A DNA stretch of 64,000 nucleotides, taken from positions 1,439,059-1,503,058 of the forward strand of contig VXBM01000044.1 of assembly GCA_013400155.1 (NCBI GenBank), in the 5' to 3' direction. This stretch comes from Helopsaltes ochotensis. Lineage: Eukaryota; Chordata; Aves; Passeriformes; Locustellidae. Position numbers and translations under genes: made by a program. Positions 10,791 to 25,075 of the stretch are shown in pieces; within the stretch, counting starts at the first letter, position 1; each line of letters opens with the position of its first letter. A model generated the notes under the pieces. The model did not search any database. It was not told the origin of the DNA and worked only from the letters and a program-made list of their open reading frames with translations.

Positions 10791-13700
10791 TCTTTTTTCT
10801 GTCATAATTACAACATTTTGAAGGCGCTCATTTACAGTATCCCAATACCTGGAAACCCAGGGAAATCATATTTCAACACGGCACCAAAACCTTATGAATT
10901 TCATACTACAGCAGCAAGCAGATCTCTGGACAGACTATTTCTCCTCCGGTTTCCATCTGTTCTCTTCCATCTACTTCAGTTTTATATGGCCCCCATTAAC
11001 CACAGTATCTCAACATCATCTTTTTCACTGCATTTCAGAACCATGGTTATCTTTACAATGAAGAAATTAGTAAATTCACTCCCATGTGTTATTATTTGCT
11101 TTTCCTCTGTTCTTGCTGTGGATCATTAAGTTTTCCATTGTCAAAAGCTTGTACCTTGTATATGTTCACAACAAAGGCTTGTCCATAAATTTGAAATTTT
11201 GATATATAGTCAAATAACACTCTAAATCACAAGACACAGAGTAGAAAAAACCATGGAATCCAGAAAGCTCAAAATTTCATTCAGACATTTTCCTTATTTC
11301 ATTTTACTCTAATGCACTACTTTCTATTAGGGATAGCTTAAAGATGAAATGTTATCTTTAAGTTTTGATTTCTTTAGCACTTTAATGGTTTTGAGGTTTC
11401 ATCATATACAACACGACAATGAAAAAGAATGGTTTCTTAACACATTTTCTTTGTTTAAAAACCTAATATTACTAGAAATAAAACACTGTTCCACAGAGTA
11501 CCTCAGCAGGAAACATTTTGGCCCTATTTTACCTTCATTCCTATAATTCATCTAAATTCAAAGTTCTGAAGTTCGCATCCATATCAAGAACAATCAAAAT
11601 TTATGATACAGTATAAAAATGTGGATTTGCTTTGACCTGCAGAAGCAATGACTCAGCAACAATTAAGCTGTGCAAGTGTGGTTTCCTAGAAAACAACTCT
11701 ATTGGCACAAAATTGGCTTTGTTCACCCACTTTCTTCTCTGCCTTTCCTCCCCTGTCAGAGCAATTCATAAATTAATGAAAACATTTGGCTTACACACCT
11801 GTGCATGACCAGTTTGAGATGGGGTCCCAAATCCCTTAGGAACAAGCCTTATTTTCAAAAATATTTAGAACTTTTCAGTTTTTATTCTTGAACATTTCTG
11901 TTGCCTGTGCTTAACTCAGGAGTACTTGAGGATCTGCTTGAATACAAGGGATGTCCTGCACAACCTGTCGTGCCCTCACCTCCATTTCTGTTGCACCACT
12001 TCCTAAAATGTCCTCCATTTTGAATGGCTGAAATAATTACTTATCCCCTTCTCTTTTTTATAATTTTTTTCATTTTCTTCTCTACATTTCATTGCTCATT
12101 CTTTCTTCAATTTAATTTTTTAATTTACAATTCTCATTTTAAATACTTTTCCAACTTCTCTTTTCTAAAAACCTAGGCAATAAGTAATGTAATCAACAGT
12201 AACACACAAAGAAATATCACTCTTTTTCTGGAATTAGTGTGCCAGGTATCCTGGCAGGTAAAATTCCACTACATTGCAGTTAGCTTAGTTAATGAAGGTT
12301 TTCTCAACTGGCATGATATCTAGAAACTTCATATTTGCTTTCAGGGTTGGGTTGTTTAGAAAGGAAGTGGATACTGAAAAATATTGCAAGGACCAGAGAG
12401 TTCACTCTGAAGATCAATCTAGTTTGGGAATCAAAACCTGACAGCCATTATGTAAAATTTCTAAATATAAGGGGACATACTGGGGGGAGGGATATTGTCA
12501 GCTGACAGTAAGTAAAATGATAACACTACTGACAATACGAGACCAAGAAAGACCAAAAGCAGTACAAACATGGGAACCAATGTAATCAAACAGGTATCAT
12601 CAAGGAGGAGCAAGACTTTTGAATGTGACAGCATTAAAAGTCACTTGAACTTTACTTGATTTGTTAATCCGCTACTCCTTTTGAATCTGTTCCCTAAAAC
12701 ATAACACCACTCTGCAACGATGAGCACAGTGATTCCTCAAGGATTTGACTGTTCTGATATGTATAACCCCAGGCTAATTTTTTATATGGGTGATACTGTT
12801 CTTTTCCCAATGGAAATCTAGAGCTAATTTAAAACAAGGAATAATTTATGTTAAGATTACTGAACCCATAGAATACCAAACTTGAAGTTCTTAACAATCG
12901 TAGTACAAATTGAAGTGCTACTGAATAAATCAATTAAATGCACAAGCACACAAATATGCTAGATATACACACACATACACCTTTATGCATACCGATTGTG
13001 AGAATGACACACCAAAACTGATTTGAAGTGATTATGAAAGATCAAATTCAGATCTATTTATATCTTTATTCAATAATAGATAGTTTCCACAAATTTTTAA
13101 GTATGGCAAATTTAAACAGCAGAGGTAGGCAAATAACAGGTTTTCATTAACAAAATACATTGGTAAAAAAAATATCTTCTTCAGTCATAAATTGTTTTTA
13201 GGTTAAATATGAAATGCTACTTGAAAAATCCTGAGAATGAAAAAGTCAAAAAATAACCTTCAAACCTGAGGATGATACAGTCTGTTTGGCCTCAAATACT
13301 ATACTTCTATTTTAAGAAATTTTCAAAAAGCCTGTAAGTGATCAAAAGCAAGGAAACACTCCAGCATCGAAAAATCTGAGATACTTTATTTCGAAATCTT
13401 CTAAGCTGAACATGTCCCTAACTCCTCTGGAACTCAAGATGGATAAGAAAACCCCAGTGTATGGCTTAGCCTTTCTGTGTCACCTAGTCAACCTTGTGAT
13501 TAGAAGAAAAGTTGCATCAAAAAAATGTCAGCGAGGGTTAATCAACAATCTAGTGGGATTTACTCATATAAAAAGATAGTGACCTTTCTCCAGTTACAGC
13601 TGAGAAAAATAGAAATTCAAACCAAAATTACCTCTGTCCATTTCGCTTAGTTAAGATTTTTTGTTTCAACACGAAAACTAGAGGACACAGAGCTGGTAAT

Positions 13701-16074
13701 GGCATTTAGAGGGGGTTTTCTCAAGTTGTTAAAGCTTGCTTAGGTTTGCACAGTTTTCTACCTTCAGACCTGGACTCATTTCAGTTCTACATACCCAAGC
13801 AGACAGAGTAAAAAAAAGAAACATGATCCATTTAAGTACCCACACACTGCATTTGGTCAAGTCCTGCAACTAGAACACATCGGAGTGGTTTTGCATAGCA
13901 CTAACACCACAAAAGTAATATATTTTCCTCCAGTTAAAGTGGGGGAGAAAATTAATTTTAAAACACTTCAAGATACTGAAACCTGGTTTATATCATAGTT
14001 ATGACAAGTAGACCTGAAATAGTGAAATCTCCCATCTTAAGGAAGCTGCTGATTAATTTGGGAAGATGAACACTCACATCTTTTCCAAGTGATTTTTGCC
14101 ATACTCATCAGTTACTTTTCTTTATTGCACCTTAAATATAAATATTCTGTGCATTTCTACCAACTAGTATGATTCTGGAAGTTTTACTCTTTTTGATACA
14201 TTAATTGGCTATCATGAAAAATGGAGCAGAAAATATTATTCATAGAAGTGTTACTCTGCTGTGCATTGCAACTTCAAAGCAGTTCACAGGCTTTCCTTAC
14301 CCTCCACAGCATTCCTGTCAAGCAGATAAATACTGGTTGCCCCATTCTCAGGCAGAAGAGGAGAAACAAAAGAAATAAAGACCTGAACTGCCAAAGGGGG
14401 TTTCATTAAATGAGCTGTTGCAGTGACCAGTTAATGTAGTACCTTCCAGACAGAGGTTTTAGACAGCTACACAAATCCGTCTAGCATTTTTTTCTAAGGT
14501 TGTCTCTGCAGGTTAGCAAACCATTATTGGCATCTTAGTTTAGGTCAGCTAACAGAATACAACAATATTAAAACTTTAAGGCCATCTTGTCCCTAATCCT
14601 GAGTAGTGGTCATTATATAATTTGTTCTGTAGAGCAAAAGATACAAATGACCTCAGACATTCTAGTTAATTATTTCTGCACAAGGAGTCGTATCATGATT
14701 GGAAATTATGCAGAACAGATTAAATGGACCACATTTTATTGTGGAAGAAAATTACAAGCAAGATTTCCAAAACATGGTTATCTAAAAATAGTCTTCCAAT
14801 TCCTTATGGAGACACTGGATTTTCCAAACTGCCAGGTATGCAGAGGTTTTCCAAATTAAACACCAAATAAGAAATTCAGAACTTCTTTCTGAATTCAGAA
14901 AGAAAAAATTCAGTCTCTTCTATGAAAAGCTGCCCTAAGTAATGCTGCAGAGGTAAGAAAAATTGGGTAATGAAAGCAAAAGATCTTGAAAAATAAGCAC
15001 TGACATGAACAATTAATCTGCCTTAAAAAACTTGACTGTAAAGACATTGCTTATATAATTTGGGATGTTGAAAAACATGAATTTGTGTTCAGCCATGTGC
15101 TGTACAACATAGTTTAATTTCTTCTGTCACAAAGAGTATCATTTACTTGAATTACAGTTGATGGCAGAAGATGCCAGTTCCCATTAACTACACAAAGAAT
15201 TCAACAGCAGATATTACTTAATGCTCATGTATTTCCATAGGAAAGCTCTTGCCACCTGGTGCTAGGAGTCAGAATTTGTCAACTGAAGGTGTTCATGCAA
15301 AAATGTATTAGTGACTAATCACCTGAGACCAGCTAGGGTTAATTTAGCAGAACAGCTTCTAATCTCCACTTCTTTCTTCTCTCAGTGGTAAATGGACCAG
15401 TAGAGACAGCAGAGTAAAAACATGCTCCTGCTCCCTGAGAAAAAAATCCTTTTTTACTGTGTCCATCTATCATAACCTTTTACCTTCCAAGACCATTATG
15501 AAGGCCACATCAGTCAAGGAACCATCGTTTGAATGTAAGACAGCATTTCAGCCAAATGCAGCAAATTTTGGAGAGGCAAAAGGTCAATAGGGGAATGGGA
15601 TATTTAGTGAGGAGGTAAAGCACAAGGGTGAGAATCCACAGAACAGCAGTCATGTTGTAATAGCCATTATGTGGTAACAGGCCTGGTGTAAGAATGGCTT
15701 ACAGGATGAGCAAAGAGCAAGGCAGGAGCATATTAGAAAAAAATGGCTTGATGGAGAAAATAAATGCCACTGAGTAGCACTCAAAGAAATTAATCTTTAC
15801 AGGGAATGTCTGGATCATTGGACCATCATGTTCTGAGATGCAACTTAGCTCCTCCTGGAAAAGCAGATGAGCAGCTTCTGAGAAGCAACAAGAAAAAATC
15901 TATAGAATGGGCAAGAAAAGAGGGGCAAATTCTAGGACAAAAAATGAGGATTAAACATTCCCCCCACAAAGATTGATGGAGATAAATACTACTGATTTAA
16001 AAGGTATAAGACACAGGCTAGATGGAAGAATCCCATAGGAATATCCATTGCATCTTCTCTGGTGTTGATCATAA
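10791..16074. other. long non-coding stretch
   Basis: Over 5 kb of AT-rich DNA. An AC-rich microsatellite trace lies near 12966. T-rich patches occur at 12050-12160. A splice-like segment at 14889-14940 has stops in all frames. I see no gene, RNA gene or assignable repeat; 15480-16070 may contain an old repeat I cannot identify. Confidence 0.4.
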
Positions 16075-16185
16075 GCACCGGGGGACATGGCTTAGCAAGG
16101 AACACGGCAATGTTAAGTTAACGGTTGGACTTGATGATCTTAGAGGTCTTTTCCAACCTTAGTGACTCAGTGATTCCAAGTCCTG
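16075..16185 (+). mobile_element. CR1 LINE 3'-end fragment
   Basis: CR1 3' UTR of the same subtype as 10675-10790: 'gggggacatggcttagcaag', 'gttaacggttggacttgatg' and 'atcttagaggtcttttccaacctt', followed by the degraded terminal 'gactcagtgattcc' repeat. Heavily 5' truncated, with no coding sequence. Confidence 0.88.
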
Positions 16186-17324
16186 AGCCTGAAGCTGAAG
16201 AAGAGAATGGTAATAGCCTAGGAGTATATGAGCCTTTAAAACAGATTCGCCTTAAACACTGGGGGGAAAACTGTTCTAGACACAAGGTTTTTAAACCCAC
16301 ACAGATCATAGAATAATCCAGAGGAATCTCCCTGTTCTAAAAGGGCTATGGTAGCTTTCCCATCTTGAATTCAGTGTCATGAGTTGTGATTCTTGGCTTC
16401 CTGAAAATTGGTTTTCAGATAAGAGATTGAATATAAACCTATGTATTCTGAAATGTATTTAAGCACAGGTAAGAAGCTACCTCAATCTGGGACAGCCAGG
16501 TACATGAAGAGAAAAATTTGGTTGTCGTCACAAGGGTTCTGGTGCCATTAGAAGAACACCATCACTAACTTGTAACAGTAGTCCCCTTGGGCACTTCATT
16601 GGATCTTGTTTTTAATGGATTTTGCTAGCCAATAGTTTCAAAAATGCAAATCCATAATAATGAATAGTCTTAATACTTCTTCCATCCAGTCACTGAAAAA
16701 CAAAACACATTATTAAAATGAACCACACAAGGAAAAATGAAATGGGACTACAGGCTTCTGCTGAAAGTCAAAGCTGGGCTAAGCTCCCTACTTGGCAGAA
16801 ATTCATCTTGCTTACCAATTCTTCTATTTATAATTAAAGCAGCTTCCATATTCCGGATCTTTTATAAGCATGGCTGTAGCTCCACCATCCAAGAATTACC
16901 TGGCCTTTTAAAAATCACTTCTTTCATCAGTTCGCCTGTTTCAAGAAATTCCCTCGTGATGTAGAAGAAATGCTTTTAATCCAAAGATTCCTTTTTAAGG
17001 GACAAACTAATTGAAAGGAGACGAGAAGGAGAGGCAACTAACAGCTTCAGTTTGTATTCTAAATGTGAAATACAGTTTCTAATATGCTTTTCACTAATTA
17101 CAGTTCTAATACCATACAGACATATCCAATGTCTTCTTCATAAGTCCACCAACAAAACTTTCTGCACCACTACCTTCCTGAGCAACAATGCAAAAAGATC
17201 TTTCTTCCTAAGGGACAGACATTTTATTGCAAGAAGAGTAATCTCTGAAAAGCTGTCATTTTGTATTTCATTAAAATGGGAAGAGAAGCAATAGTACTTA
17301 AACTGCACATGTCCACAGCAGTAA
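16186..17324. other. non-coding stretch
   Basis: AT-rich DNA with a splice-like but stop-filled segment near 16422-16470. Nothing I can assign. Confidence 0.4.
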
Positions 17325-17972
17325 CTACAGGGACATTAATTCTTTTGGAAAAACAAGAGCTTCAATTCTTCTGTTGGAGTTTTTTAACCACACAGCTGGG
17401 GATTTTAGCCGAACAACCCTGAATCTAAATCCATGGTTCTGAATATACACCCCAGTAAAGTCTGACATAATACCATAGAAATGGAGATACCAAATGGAAT
17501 TTGTGCAGAGAATTGTTACAAGGCAGATGTAGCATTTACACCCCATTGCAAGCTCCACTGTAGTAAAGCAATATATATTCAATGCAACGAATAATAAATA
17601 ATCACTGTAATGCATGGCTCCAGTGTTATGTGCTGATACTTCTTCACTTTTGGCACCTGCTTTGGTTCTCAAAAGTCCCCTTAGAGTACCACCTTTTCTG
17701 ACCTTTTCCACCTCTTCCAAGGATACTGATGCTCCTATGCCCAACATGACCCCTGAAGCTGCCCCAAGACAGAGGGAGCCGTAGTTATAGTGGGACACAG
17801 GAAAAGGTGCTAGGATTCTCCTTGGAAGGGAGAGTGGCAGCTGCCTATCTCCATTAGAATCAGTGAGGATACGGTTGTACACTTTCAAACTGTGCTGTTC
17901 CTTCTCTTTTGGCAAGGATATGCAGAACAAAAGGCATTTAATATGATGAGTTACATTACCTACTATTCCCAC
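17325..17972 (-). other. unexplained 215-codon open reading frame
   Basis: A minus-strand frame of 215 codons from ATG to stop that does not overlap any repeat I recognise. The middle (about residues 120-165) is hydrophobic and Cys/Tyr-rich (for example YLLFVALNIYCFTTVELAMG), suggesting one or two membrane segments. The N-terminal third is basic and mixed, and the C-terminus has an RFRVVRLKSP stretch. I do not recognise any domain. In DNA of this composition a frame this long by chance is uncommon but not impossible in 64 kb (my rough estimate is a few percent). There is no clear promoter or splice evidence. Options are chance, a decayed retrogene, or a coding remnant of an unknown element. 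Confidence 0.15.
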
Positions 17973-20900
17973 CCTGAATACTGTCTTGCACTACTTTTCA
18001 AATCAATATGCTACTATTACTACTCATACTTTTTGCTAGCGTGATACTTGGTTTAGTAACAGCACTATGTTACTAATATATATAATACTATACCAAAACG
18101 TATTCTTCTATTTACTGTCACATGAAGCACAGTAGAGGCAGCATTCAGGTGATACACAGGCTCTGTTCAGGCTCTCTGAAAAAGAGGTCTCCATAGAAGA
18201 CACATTTTCCTTTAGGAAATTAGGGGAAAGGTTCTAGTTTCTAAAATTAATTCTAAGTAAAAGTGAGAGGACAAGAAAGAAGTTTTACATTTCATTTACA
18301 AGTCAGTTTACAAGTCTCCACCCCAGAATGAGTTCAGGTCATTTCAGCTCATTTCTACTGCACAGGGACAGCTCAAATCCTGTGCTTCCTTCCTTGGGAG
18401 ACTGCTTCTGGAAGTTTGCTATGGCACCACACCTTTCCAGTGATAACTACTTGTATCTGACATTCACAGGGAAGAAGAACTATCTAATTTACAGATGTTT
18501 TCTAGCATATATTTCCTCTGTTTTTTCAAAGGCATGAAATCATGTGATATCACTGCCAGGCTATGAATATGCAAAACAATTTTACTTTTTTAATGGTGTA
18601 TTTGCACAGCAGATCAATTCTGAATCACTTATGTTGTCTACTGGAAGTCTAAATACAGTTTAGGGATAGCAAGACAGCATGAGTCAAGATTATTGTCTCA
18701 AAGCAGACTGTCCAGTGGCAATCTAAGGCCCAAATCTGAATGTTTGACACCTGCATGTGCAAGACATAGAACCAGCCGTCATCCAAAAGCATACGTGTAA
18801 TTTTTGACATGACTGGAGCTAGCACTATTACAAGAAAAAGCTGGTCCCAGAGTTCCCCAGAAAAATACCAAAGATGCTGACTGCAAAGGTGTCTAATTGA
18901 CAGATACTGTGAAGAAGTAGAGACAAGTGGTGCTGCATGACAAAACCAAAGAATTGTCTTTACAATTCCCTGCCTTAGCTCTGAGCTAAAAAGGATGAGC
19001 ATATCCTGTCTTGGCTCTTTTCTGACAAGCTTGACAATTAGTGTCCATTAGGATGCATATAATGACATGTTTTTAGACTGATATCAAACTGACTATATTC
19101 CTGTTACAGGACACTTTAAAATATCATAACTCTTTCATCTATTTGAAAACAAATGAAGGAACTATGGTGTTTATCATAGAAGTGCAGTATCTAACCTTTC
19201 AATCTAGAAGTTTTTTTTCATGGCAAGTCAGGAATGTGAAATTAATGGGCAAAGGAATAGGTTTAGAGCAAAATTTACATTATTCATCCTGCATCCTGTT
19301 CGCAGTAGCACCATAAGCAGGTTTGAGCAGCACTGACATATGCCTCCTTACACCCATTCACCCCCGCCTCTCCTCCCATATATGATTCTTTCACCCCAGT
19401 TTAAACAAGATGAACACGGATCATACTGGCACCAGAACCATGTCTTGCTTTCCAAAGATACTACAAGATATGCAAAAATCAGACAAGCCAGTTCATTTGG
19501 GCATGTAAAACCAGTAACATAAACACAAGCACTCAAGAGTTCCACTCCCTAAAGGTTAGTTTAATCATAAGCCTAAGTAGTTTTCTAAATTGAGGCCTAT
19601 GCTGTTTTTTTAAAAATCTGAGACATCCTAGGATCCTAAAACAAATGAGTTATCTTTTCACTTCAGTTGATTTCATGCTGCTAAAAATTACCTTCAACCA
19701 CCAATGAACTAATGCATTAGGATGTGTGCTGCCATACCAAGAAAAATGCACTACCATTTCCTTTTTAATGGCATATCAAATATTTTGCTTTGTGTAGACA
19801 TCAAGATTTACAAGGGGCTTTTTTTAGTTACAATAATAGTAATAGTGCTAAAATTTCAAGAACTAAGTAGCATTATATTTAATTATCCTTCTATAATTAC
19901 ACTGATTAAATACAGCGTAAGGGACCATAAAGATAGATAAAACATTATGGCTAAAAAACTTCTCAAAAATGACCATAAAATTATTATTAAGCCTGAGGTG
20001 AGAAAATTAATATCACAAGCATGATTTTATAGGGTTTTTTTATATCACTTCCCCTTCTTAGAGTACCTCATCTGCAGTGGCAGCAGAATTTCCTCCCAGC
20101 AGTAATGGAAATAAGAAATAACTATAAAAAATGCTGCAACTTGAAAGGGAGGTCAGTTTAGACCTCCATACCAAGGGAGAGTATTTGTGCACTTGATGCT
20201 TCAGGCAGATGCCAAAAAAAACATATTACAACATCTCTGAGCTCCAAGCACACTGGCTTACACTTGGGTAATATTTGTTTTTCTCATTTTCTTTTCCTTT
20301 CTCGTCTTTTACAAACACTCTGTATGTGCAACAATCAGCACAATGCAACAGTCACATTTATTTTCTGAGTAATGATCTAAAAAGAGAGATCCAAGGTTTT
20401 TTATACTGGATGACCAATACTATTATAAGGTTTAAAGAATCCCAAGAAAAATTCTGACCAAGAACTAATATTAAAGCAAAGAAATAACACTGGAAATCTT
20501 CAATGATTTCAAAACCAGAAAAGATCAGATTATAAGGTTCAAATTGAGCACAAGAAAAATAAAACAGATTTTTCTGACCTACGTGTGGGATAAATCATTT
20601 CAAGTAATAATTTTCTTGATTCTTTGGATTATATGTTTAATTAATTTTATTACACATAATTACCAAAATGTATCATAATTATCTGACACATTTCAAGAAA
20701 TATGGTCTCATTTTACTTAATTATATGATTAATTAACTATGGTAAGTAATTGCTAAACTTCAACAAAATTACATTTGTCCTTTTCTTTCAAAATTCAAAA
20801 ACCATCCACAAGTGCTCCTGCATGTGACTGCTTCCCACAAACAGCTTCATGGTCATCAAACATATATTTGTTCTGCAGGAATGAAGTGCCCAACCTCTTA

Positions 20901-23900
20901 CTTCTATGCTCTTTTTCTTTGTTATGTTCTCTGACTCGCTCTCAGTTCTTAAAAATAGCTACAGATGTTTTTCCCATAAGGGTTGGCTTTGATACAGACA
21001 TGACTGGCTGTCTTAAGAACCATCACACTCCCTGAAAAGTCTGTTATTACATTTCCCAGTCCACTGCCTTGGTTCTGATGCCTGATCGAGAACATGCCCC
21101 TGAAGATACCGGACTGGTGCAGCCCTTGACCTGGATCTCCGGTGAAAGGCAGGAACAGCCGTAGTGTATCACTCTCCTGTGTGTGTGGGTTGGCAGAATG
21201 CAGCCATATGAGGCCACAGAGCAGGAATGAATTGAAGACAATCTGCAATCTCTCAAATTTGTCCTAGGGGCCAAACCAGCCACCAGATGCGTCACAAAAC
21301 TGGCACATCAACATCTTTGCTGTGCATCACCACTCCTGCAGCTGCCCTTAGCTGCCAGTCGTTATATGAGCCAGGGTGCAACATTCAGGACGTGCACAGG
21401 AAGAAAGCTCATAACTCATATGAAGAATTGCATAACAGAGAAAAAGTACTAAATCTTATTAATCCAAAATGAAAATCTAGATTAAAAAGGAGTAACAGCA
21501 TATATCCATGATATACCCATATATCATGGACCCTGGTCGGTGTAAATATACATTTGGGAAGTTGTACATACCAACCAAAGCTAGACAGTCAAGAATAACA
21601 CAGAAGGAATTTCCTGTAATTTAAGAGCTAGGTAACAATATTCCAAGTATAGGTAATTTGTAACACTAAAAAGAGCTTTGTGATATTTTAATACAAATTG
21701 ATTGCCTGTATTTCTGATGTGTTAGGATAATTATTTTACAAAATCATTTCATCTCAACTGAAAATGCGTTAACACATCCAGACCTCAATCAACAAAATGT
21801 ATTCCTGCATTTTGACAAAAGTGGCGAGTCAGTTATTAAACAGAGCTTTCCTATTTTTTACTAGTTTTATGCCACTATTTAATACCTGGCACACAATCTC
21901 TGGATTTGAGTTGCATGCTAGACATTCCTAATCCAACTACTGCCGCCAAGAATCGAAGCAAAGACTGTCTAATGCAGCAGGATCTTATTACAAGTCAGTC
22001 CCAAATGACACTGAAAAAAAAAAATCAATCTTTTTTTATTTTAATCCCTGTTTTTCCCTAAATAACAAACTCTGATTCTTTTACAAACTGATGAGGTGCC
22101 TATTCTGCAGGCCATGCACTGTGGGCTGACTGGTGAGCAAAATAAGGAAATGTGTACGAGAAGCCAAAGTGCCTGGCTGGCTATGGAGCAAAACAGAAAC
22201 CAAAGGCTGTCCACATCAGTGCCTTGCCAGGTCAGTCACACAGACTGCTGTGTGTTTAATGTCTCCCTGTGCAAAACTGCCTATCAGCATTTTACTTGGA
22301 TATCCAACACAATTGTTTTATGCATTCTTAGAAGTAAGGACACGTTTTCCAACTTTCTTGATGGATGATTTCTAATAAGGTTCTTAACAAAACCTACAGA
22401 AAAAAATACTTTGACAATAAAGGAAAAATTATGGACGCCAATATAATTTTCAACCTTGTACCAGCCATGGCTAAATATCAAAAAACTGGAAAACAATCAA
22501 CTTCACCACAGATCAAGTACAGAAATAGGGAGAGATTGTTTACACACCATACATGTCAGAGTTTTTTGCTTATCCTCAAACTAGATCAGCCTCTGGCATC
22601 CATGGACACCCCTTGTCTCCTATACCTAGACTCCCTACTCTCATGATCAGGTATCAGAGAATGTTTTTCCTACTCCTCCTCCTTCAGAAGTATTAAATTC
22701 AAAAAAGCCATCACACACACCCCTCTGGAGATGGCTTCATGCTGCAAAAGTGAACTATCTCTTCTCCCAAAATTCAGTAATTGCAGAAGTGATTTAGAAG
22801 TACACCTGCCTTGCCAAATGTGTGCTGTGGATCTTGAACAGCTCAAAAGCTCTTAGGAAGGTGGAATATTTAATAGTTAACACCTTGGCCATTTTAGCCT
22901 AATTGTGTCTCAAATGCAGAATTCTTTCTCACTGCAGCATATCTGAATTTGCAGTAAACATCAAAAACCTCTCCTTATATCTCTCCTCATTCTGCCTGTA
23001 AAGTGAAAAGCAAACTTGTTATCAGGAGTCTTTTCTTGTTTGTATTCATTGGAAGTCTAATGGCTATACCGCTCTTTGAGAATGTGGGAGATCTTAGGCA
23101 CGTGTGGTGATACTGATGTCAATATTCTAAAGGGCATCAGCCCAGGAAAGAGGGGGCCCAATAATGGAGAAGGGGAAGGCAGCATTCATCTGTACATTAG
23201 GACCTCAGTTCAACCATTCTCCAAACAGTTATACTGTTTCTAAATCTTATTTACAAGGCTGGACTGCAGAGTCTGTAGTCAAGTTTATCATAGCACTGCT
23301 CCTATTTTAATGCTTATTCTTTCCTTAATAAGTAAATGATACTGCTGGATTTATTTCTGTTCTGTTTGGGAATTGTCATTTTTGGTCTTTTGCCTCAGGA
23401 TCTAGGCACATGTTCTGTCAGGCAGAATTTTCTGATAAACATATTGTAAAATATTACACATTTGAAAATATGCATACAAAAATAACAGGGAGTAGTGAAG
23501 GCATGATTATACCCGAGTTCACATCAATATTCCCACACAGTACCATGATCTTCAGGAGAGCACGAGGTACACACACATCCACCAATTTATCTGGTAGCTG
23601 AAGTTCCCACACCATCTTTCCCCAAAAGGGGAATGGCCTCTCCTGGATTCTTGGGCTTACTTTCCTGAGAGCCATTGCCAATAAAGATAACAGATGCTGG
23701 TAGACTGACCCCTGCCACAGGCACCCACCCGGCTGTGGAAGAACACTTGGACAGGCAGCTCAGGGACCATGCCCCATCCTTACCAATCAACCCCATCCAG
23801 CATACCTGGCATGCCAATCGGAGGGAAAGACACTTGCCTTTAGTAGCAACTTGCCTTCTTTCAGTTTGTGTCATTTATCAGATTTCTGGATGTCCGGTAG

Positions 23901-24397
23901 CTTCAGAAACCTTTAACAAAAAGCTACTGTCCTGTACAGAACCCTACATGACAACAAATCAGCCTGACCATTTTCTCTAGGCACAGCACATCAGCCTGCA
24001 CAAGCATCTGCAAATCAGCCACAACAGGACAACTGCTAAAGGATGCATCTGACAATTGCATCAGGCTTGTCAACACTAGAAAGCCCATCAAAATCTCACC
24101 TTGGAATGACCATTTGCAGTTGGGGCAGACAAAATGTGAAAAATACATGCCACCCAATAAAGTTTCAGCCTCTCCATTCTGGTACTATGCTTCCTTAAGA
24201 TCTAAAAGTTATTAGACCTCATTGATAGTAGCAAACCAAGCTCAAATCAAGATTTCTCTCCAAACTTAATGGACTTTCCAGACCTCTACTCTTGCCTTCT
24301 CCCATCTTCTAAAGCCAGAGAATTTGTTCACATTTTTATGTTCATTAAGGCAAGGGTTTGTGCCTAAATTCCTTACAGAGGGTCCTTGATTTTAGCC
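17973..24397. other. long non-coding stretch
   Basis: AT-rich DNA. It includes a very AT-rich segment at about 20590-20760 with several TAATTA-type sites, and a perfect hairpin at 21505-21530 (own entry). Open frames at 18649-19002, 20949-21295 and 23587-23980 lack splice or family support. Confidence 0.4.
21505..21530. repeat. perfect 11-bp hairpin with 4-nt loop
   Basis: TCCATGATATA (21505-21515), loop CCCA, then TATATCATGGA (21520-21530): an exact inverted repeat. The stem is AT-rich. There is no T tract after it and no known RNA family match, so it is noted as structure only. Confidence 0.85.
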
Positions 24398-24467
24398 TTT
24401 TTTTTTTTTTTTTTTTTTGTTATTTTTTGTTTTTGTTTGTTTTTGTTTTGGGTTCTTTTTTTTTTTA
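24398..24467. repeat. T-rich tract (T21 then TTTTG-type repeat)
   Basis: Twenty-one T, then irregular TTTTTG units and a final T11. On the minus strand this is an A-rich tail-like sequence, but I see no retroposed body ending here. Confidence 0.9.
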
Positions 24468-25011
24468 AATCCTTTCTTCAACTGCTGCGCAACTTCAGGG
24501 CATCTAATTCTCTTTCCTAAAATAATCACTTGACATGAATATTTCAAAACATATTGAGATAAATGTATGTTTCATTACAGTTAGATCACAATGGAACTTC
24601 TATAGAAGTATTTCTGACACAAAATGAACCTTTGTGATTAATGTTAACAAGACATTTCCTATAATAATAAGGTGCCACAATGGTCTCAATATTATTTTAA
24701 AGTGTTACTAAACCATCAATTGCTCTAAAAACACAGTGAGGTCTTGCAGCAGAGTTTAGATTTAAACACACACTTTTTATAACACTTAACATATTGCACC
24801 ATATGAATCACAGTAAATAAGCCCAATGGGAATGTTTACTGAGACACAAAGAAAGAAGATCTGCATAAGGAACTAGTTTATCATAAACAATACAAATATT
24901 TACTCTATTATTTAATGTGTGCCCAGCATGCCTATGCTTAATGCAGCATTAGCTGACATCAGGCATATGCCATATGCGCAAATAATTAATTCAAATTATG
25001 TTTTCTTCCAG
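24468..25011. other. non-coding stretch, possibly conserved at its right end
   Basis: Nothing assignable up to about 24900. From 24900 to 25011 the sequence carries POU/homeobox-like motifs ('gcgcaaataattaattcaaatta') and leads into a strong acceptor at 25011. Confidence 0.35.
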
Positions 25012-25075
25012 TGTGCTGTCTCAGAAACGAGCTGAATTAATGCAAAGATATATTCAACAGCAAATAGTGAGATGA
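25012..25075 (+). other. candidate terminal coding exon (weak)
   Basis: A good acceptor (attatgttttcttccag, ending at 25011) is followed by one open frame: after a single T, the codons read VLSQKRAELMQRYIQQQIVR and stop at TGA 25073-25075. The peptide is polar and helix-like, with a composition typical of real protein, while the flanks are AT-rich non-coding. If genuine it would be the last coding exon, with an AATAAA at about 25335 as a possible polyadenylation signal. An internal donor-like ATA|GTGAGA offers an alternative. I do not recognise the C-terminus. The short length means chance cannot be excluded. Confidence 0.22.
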
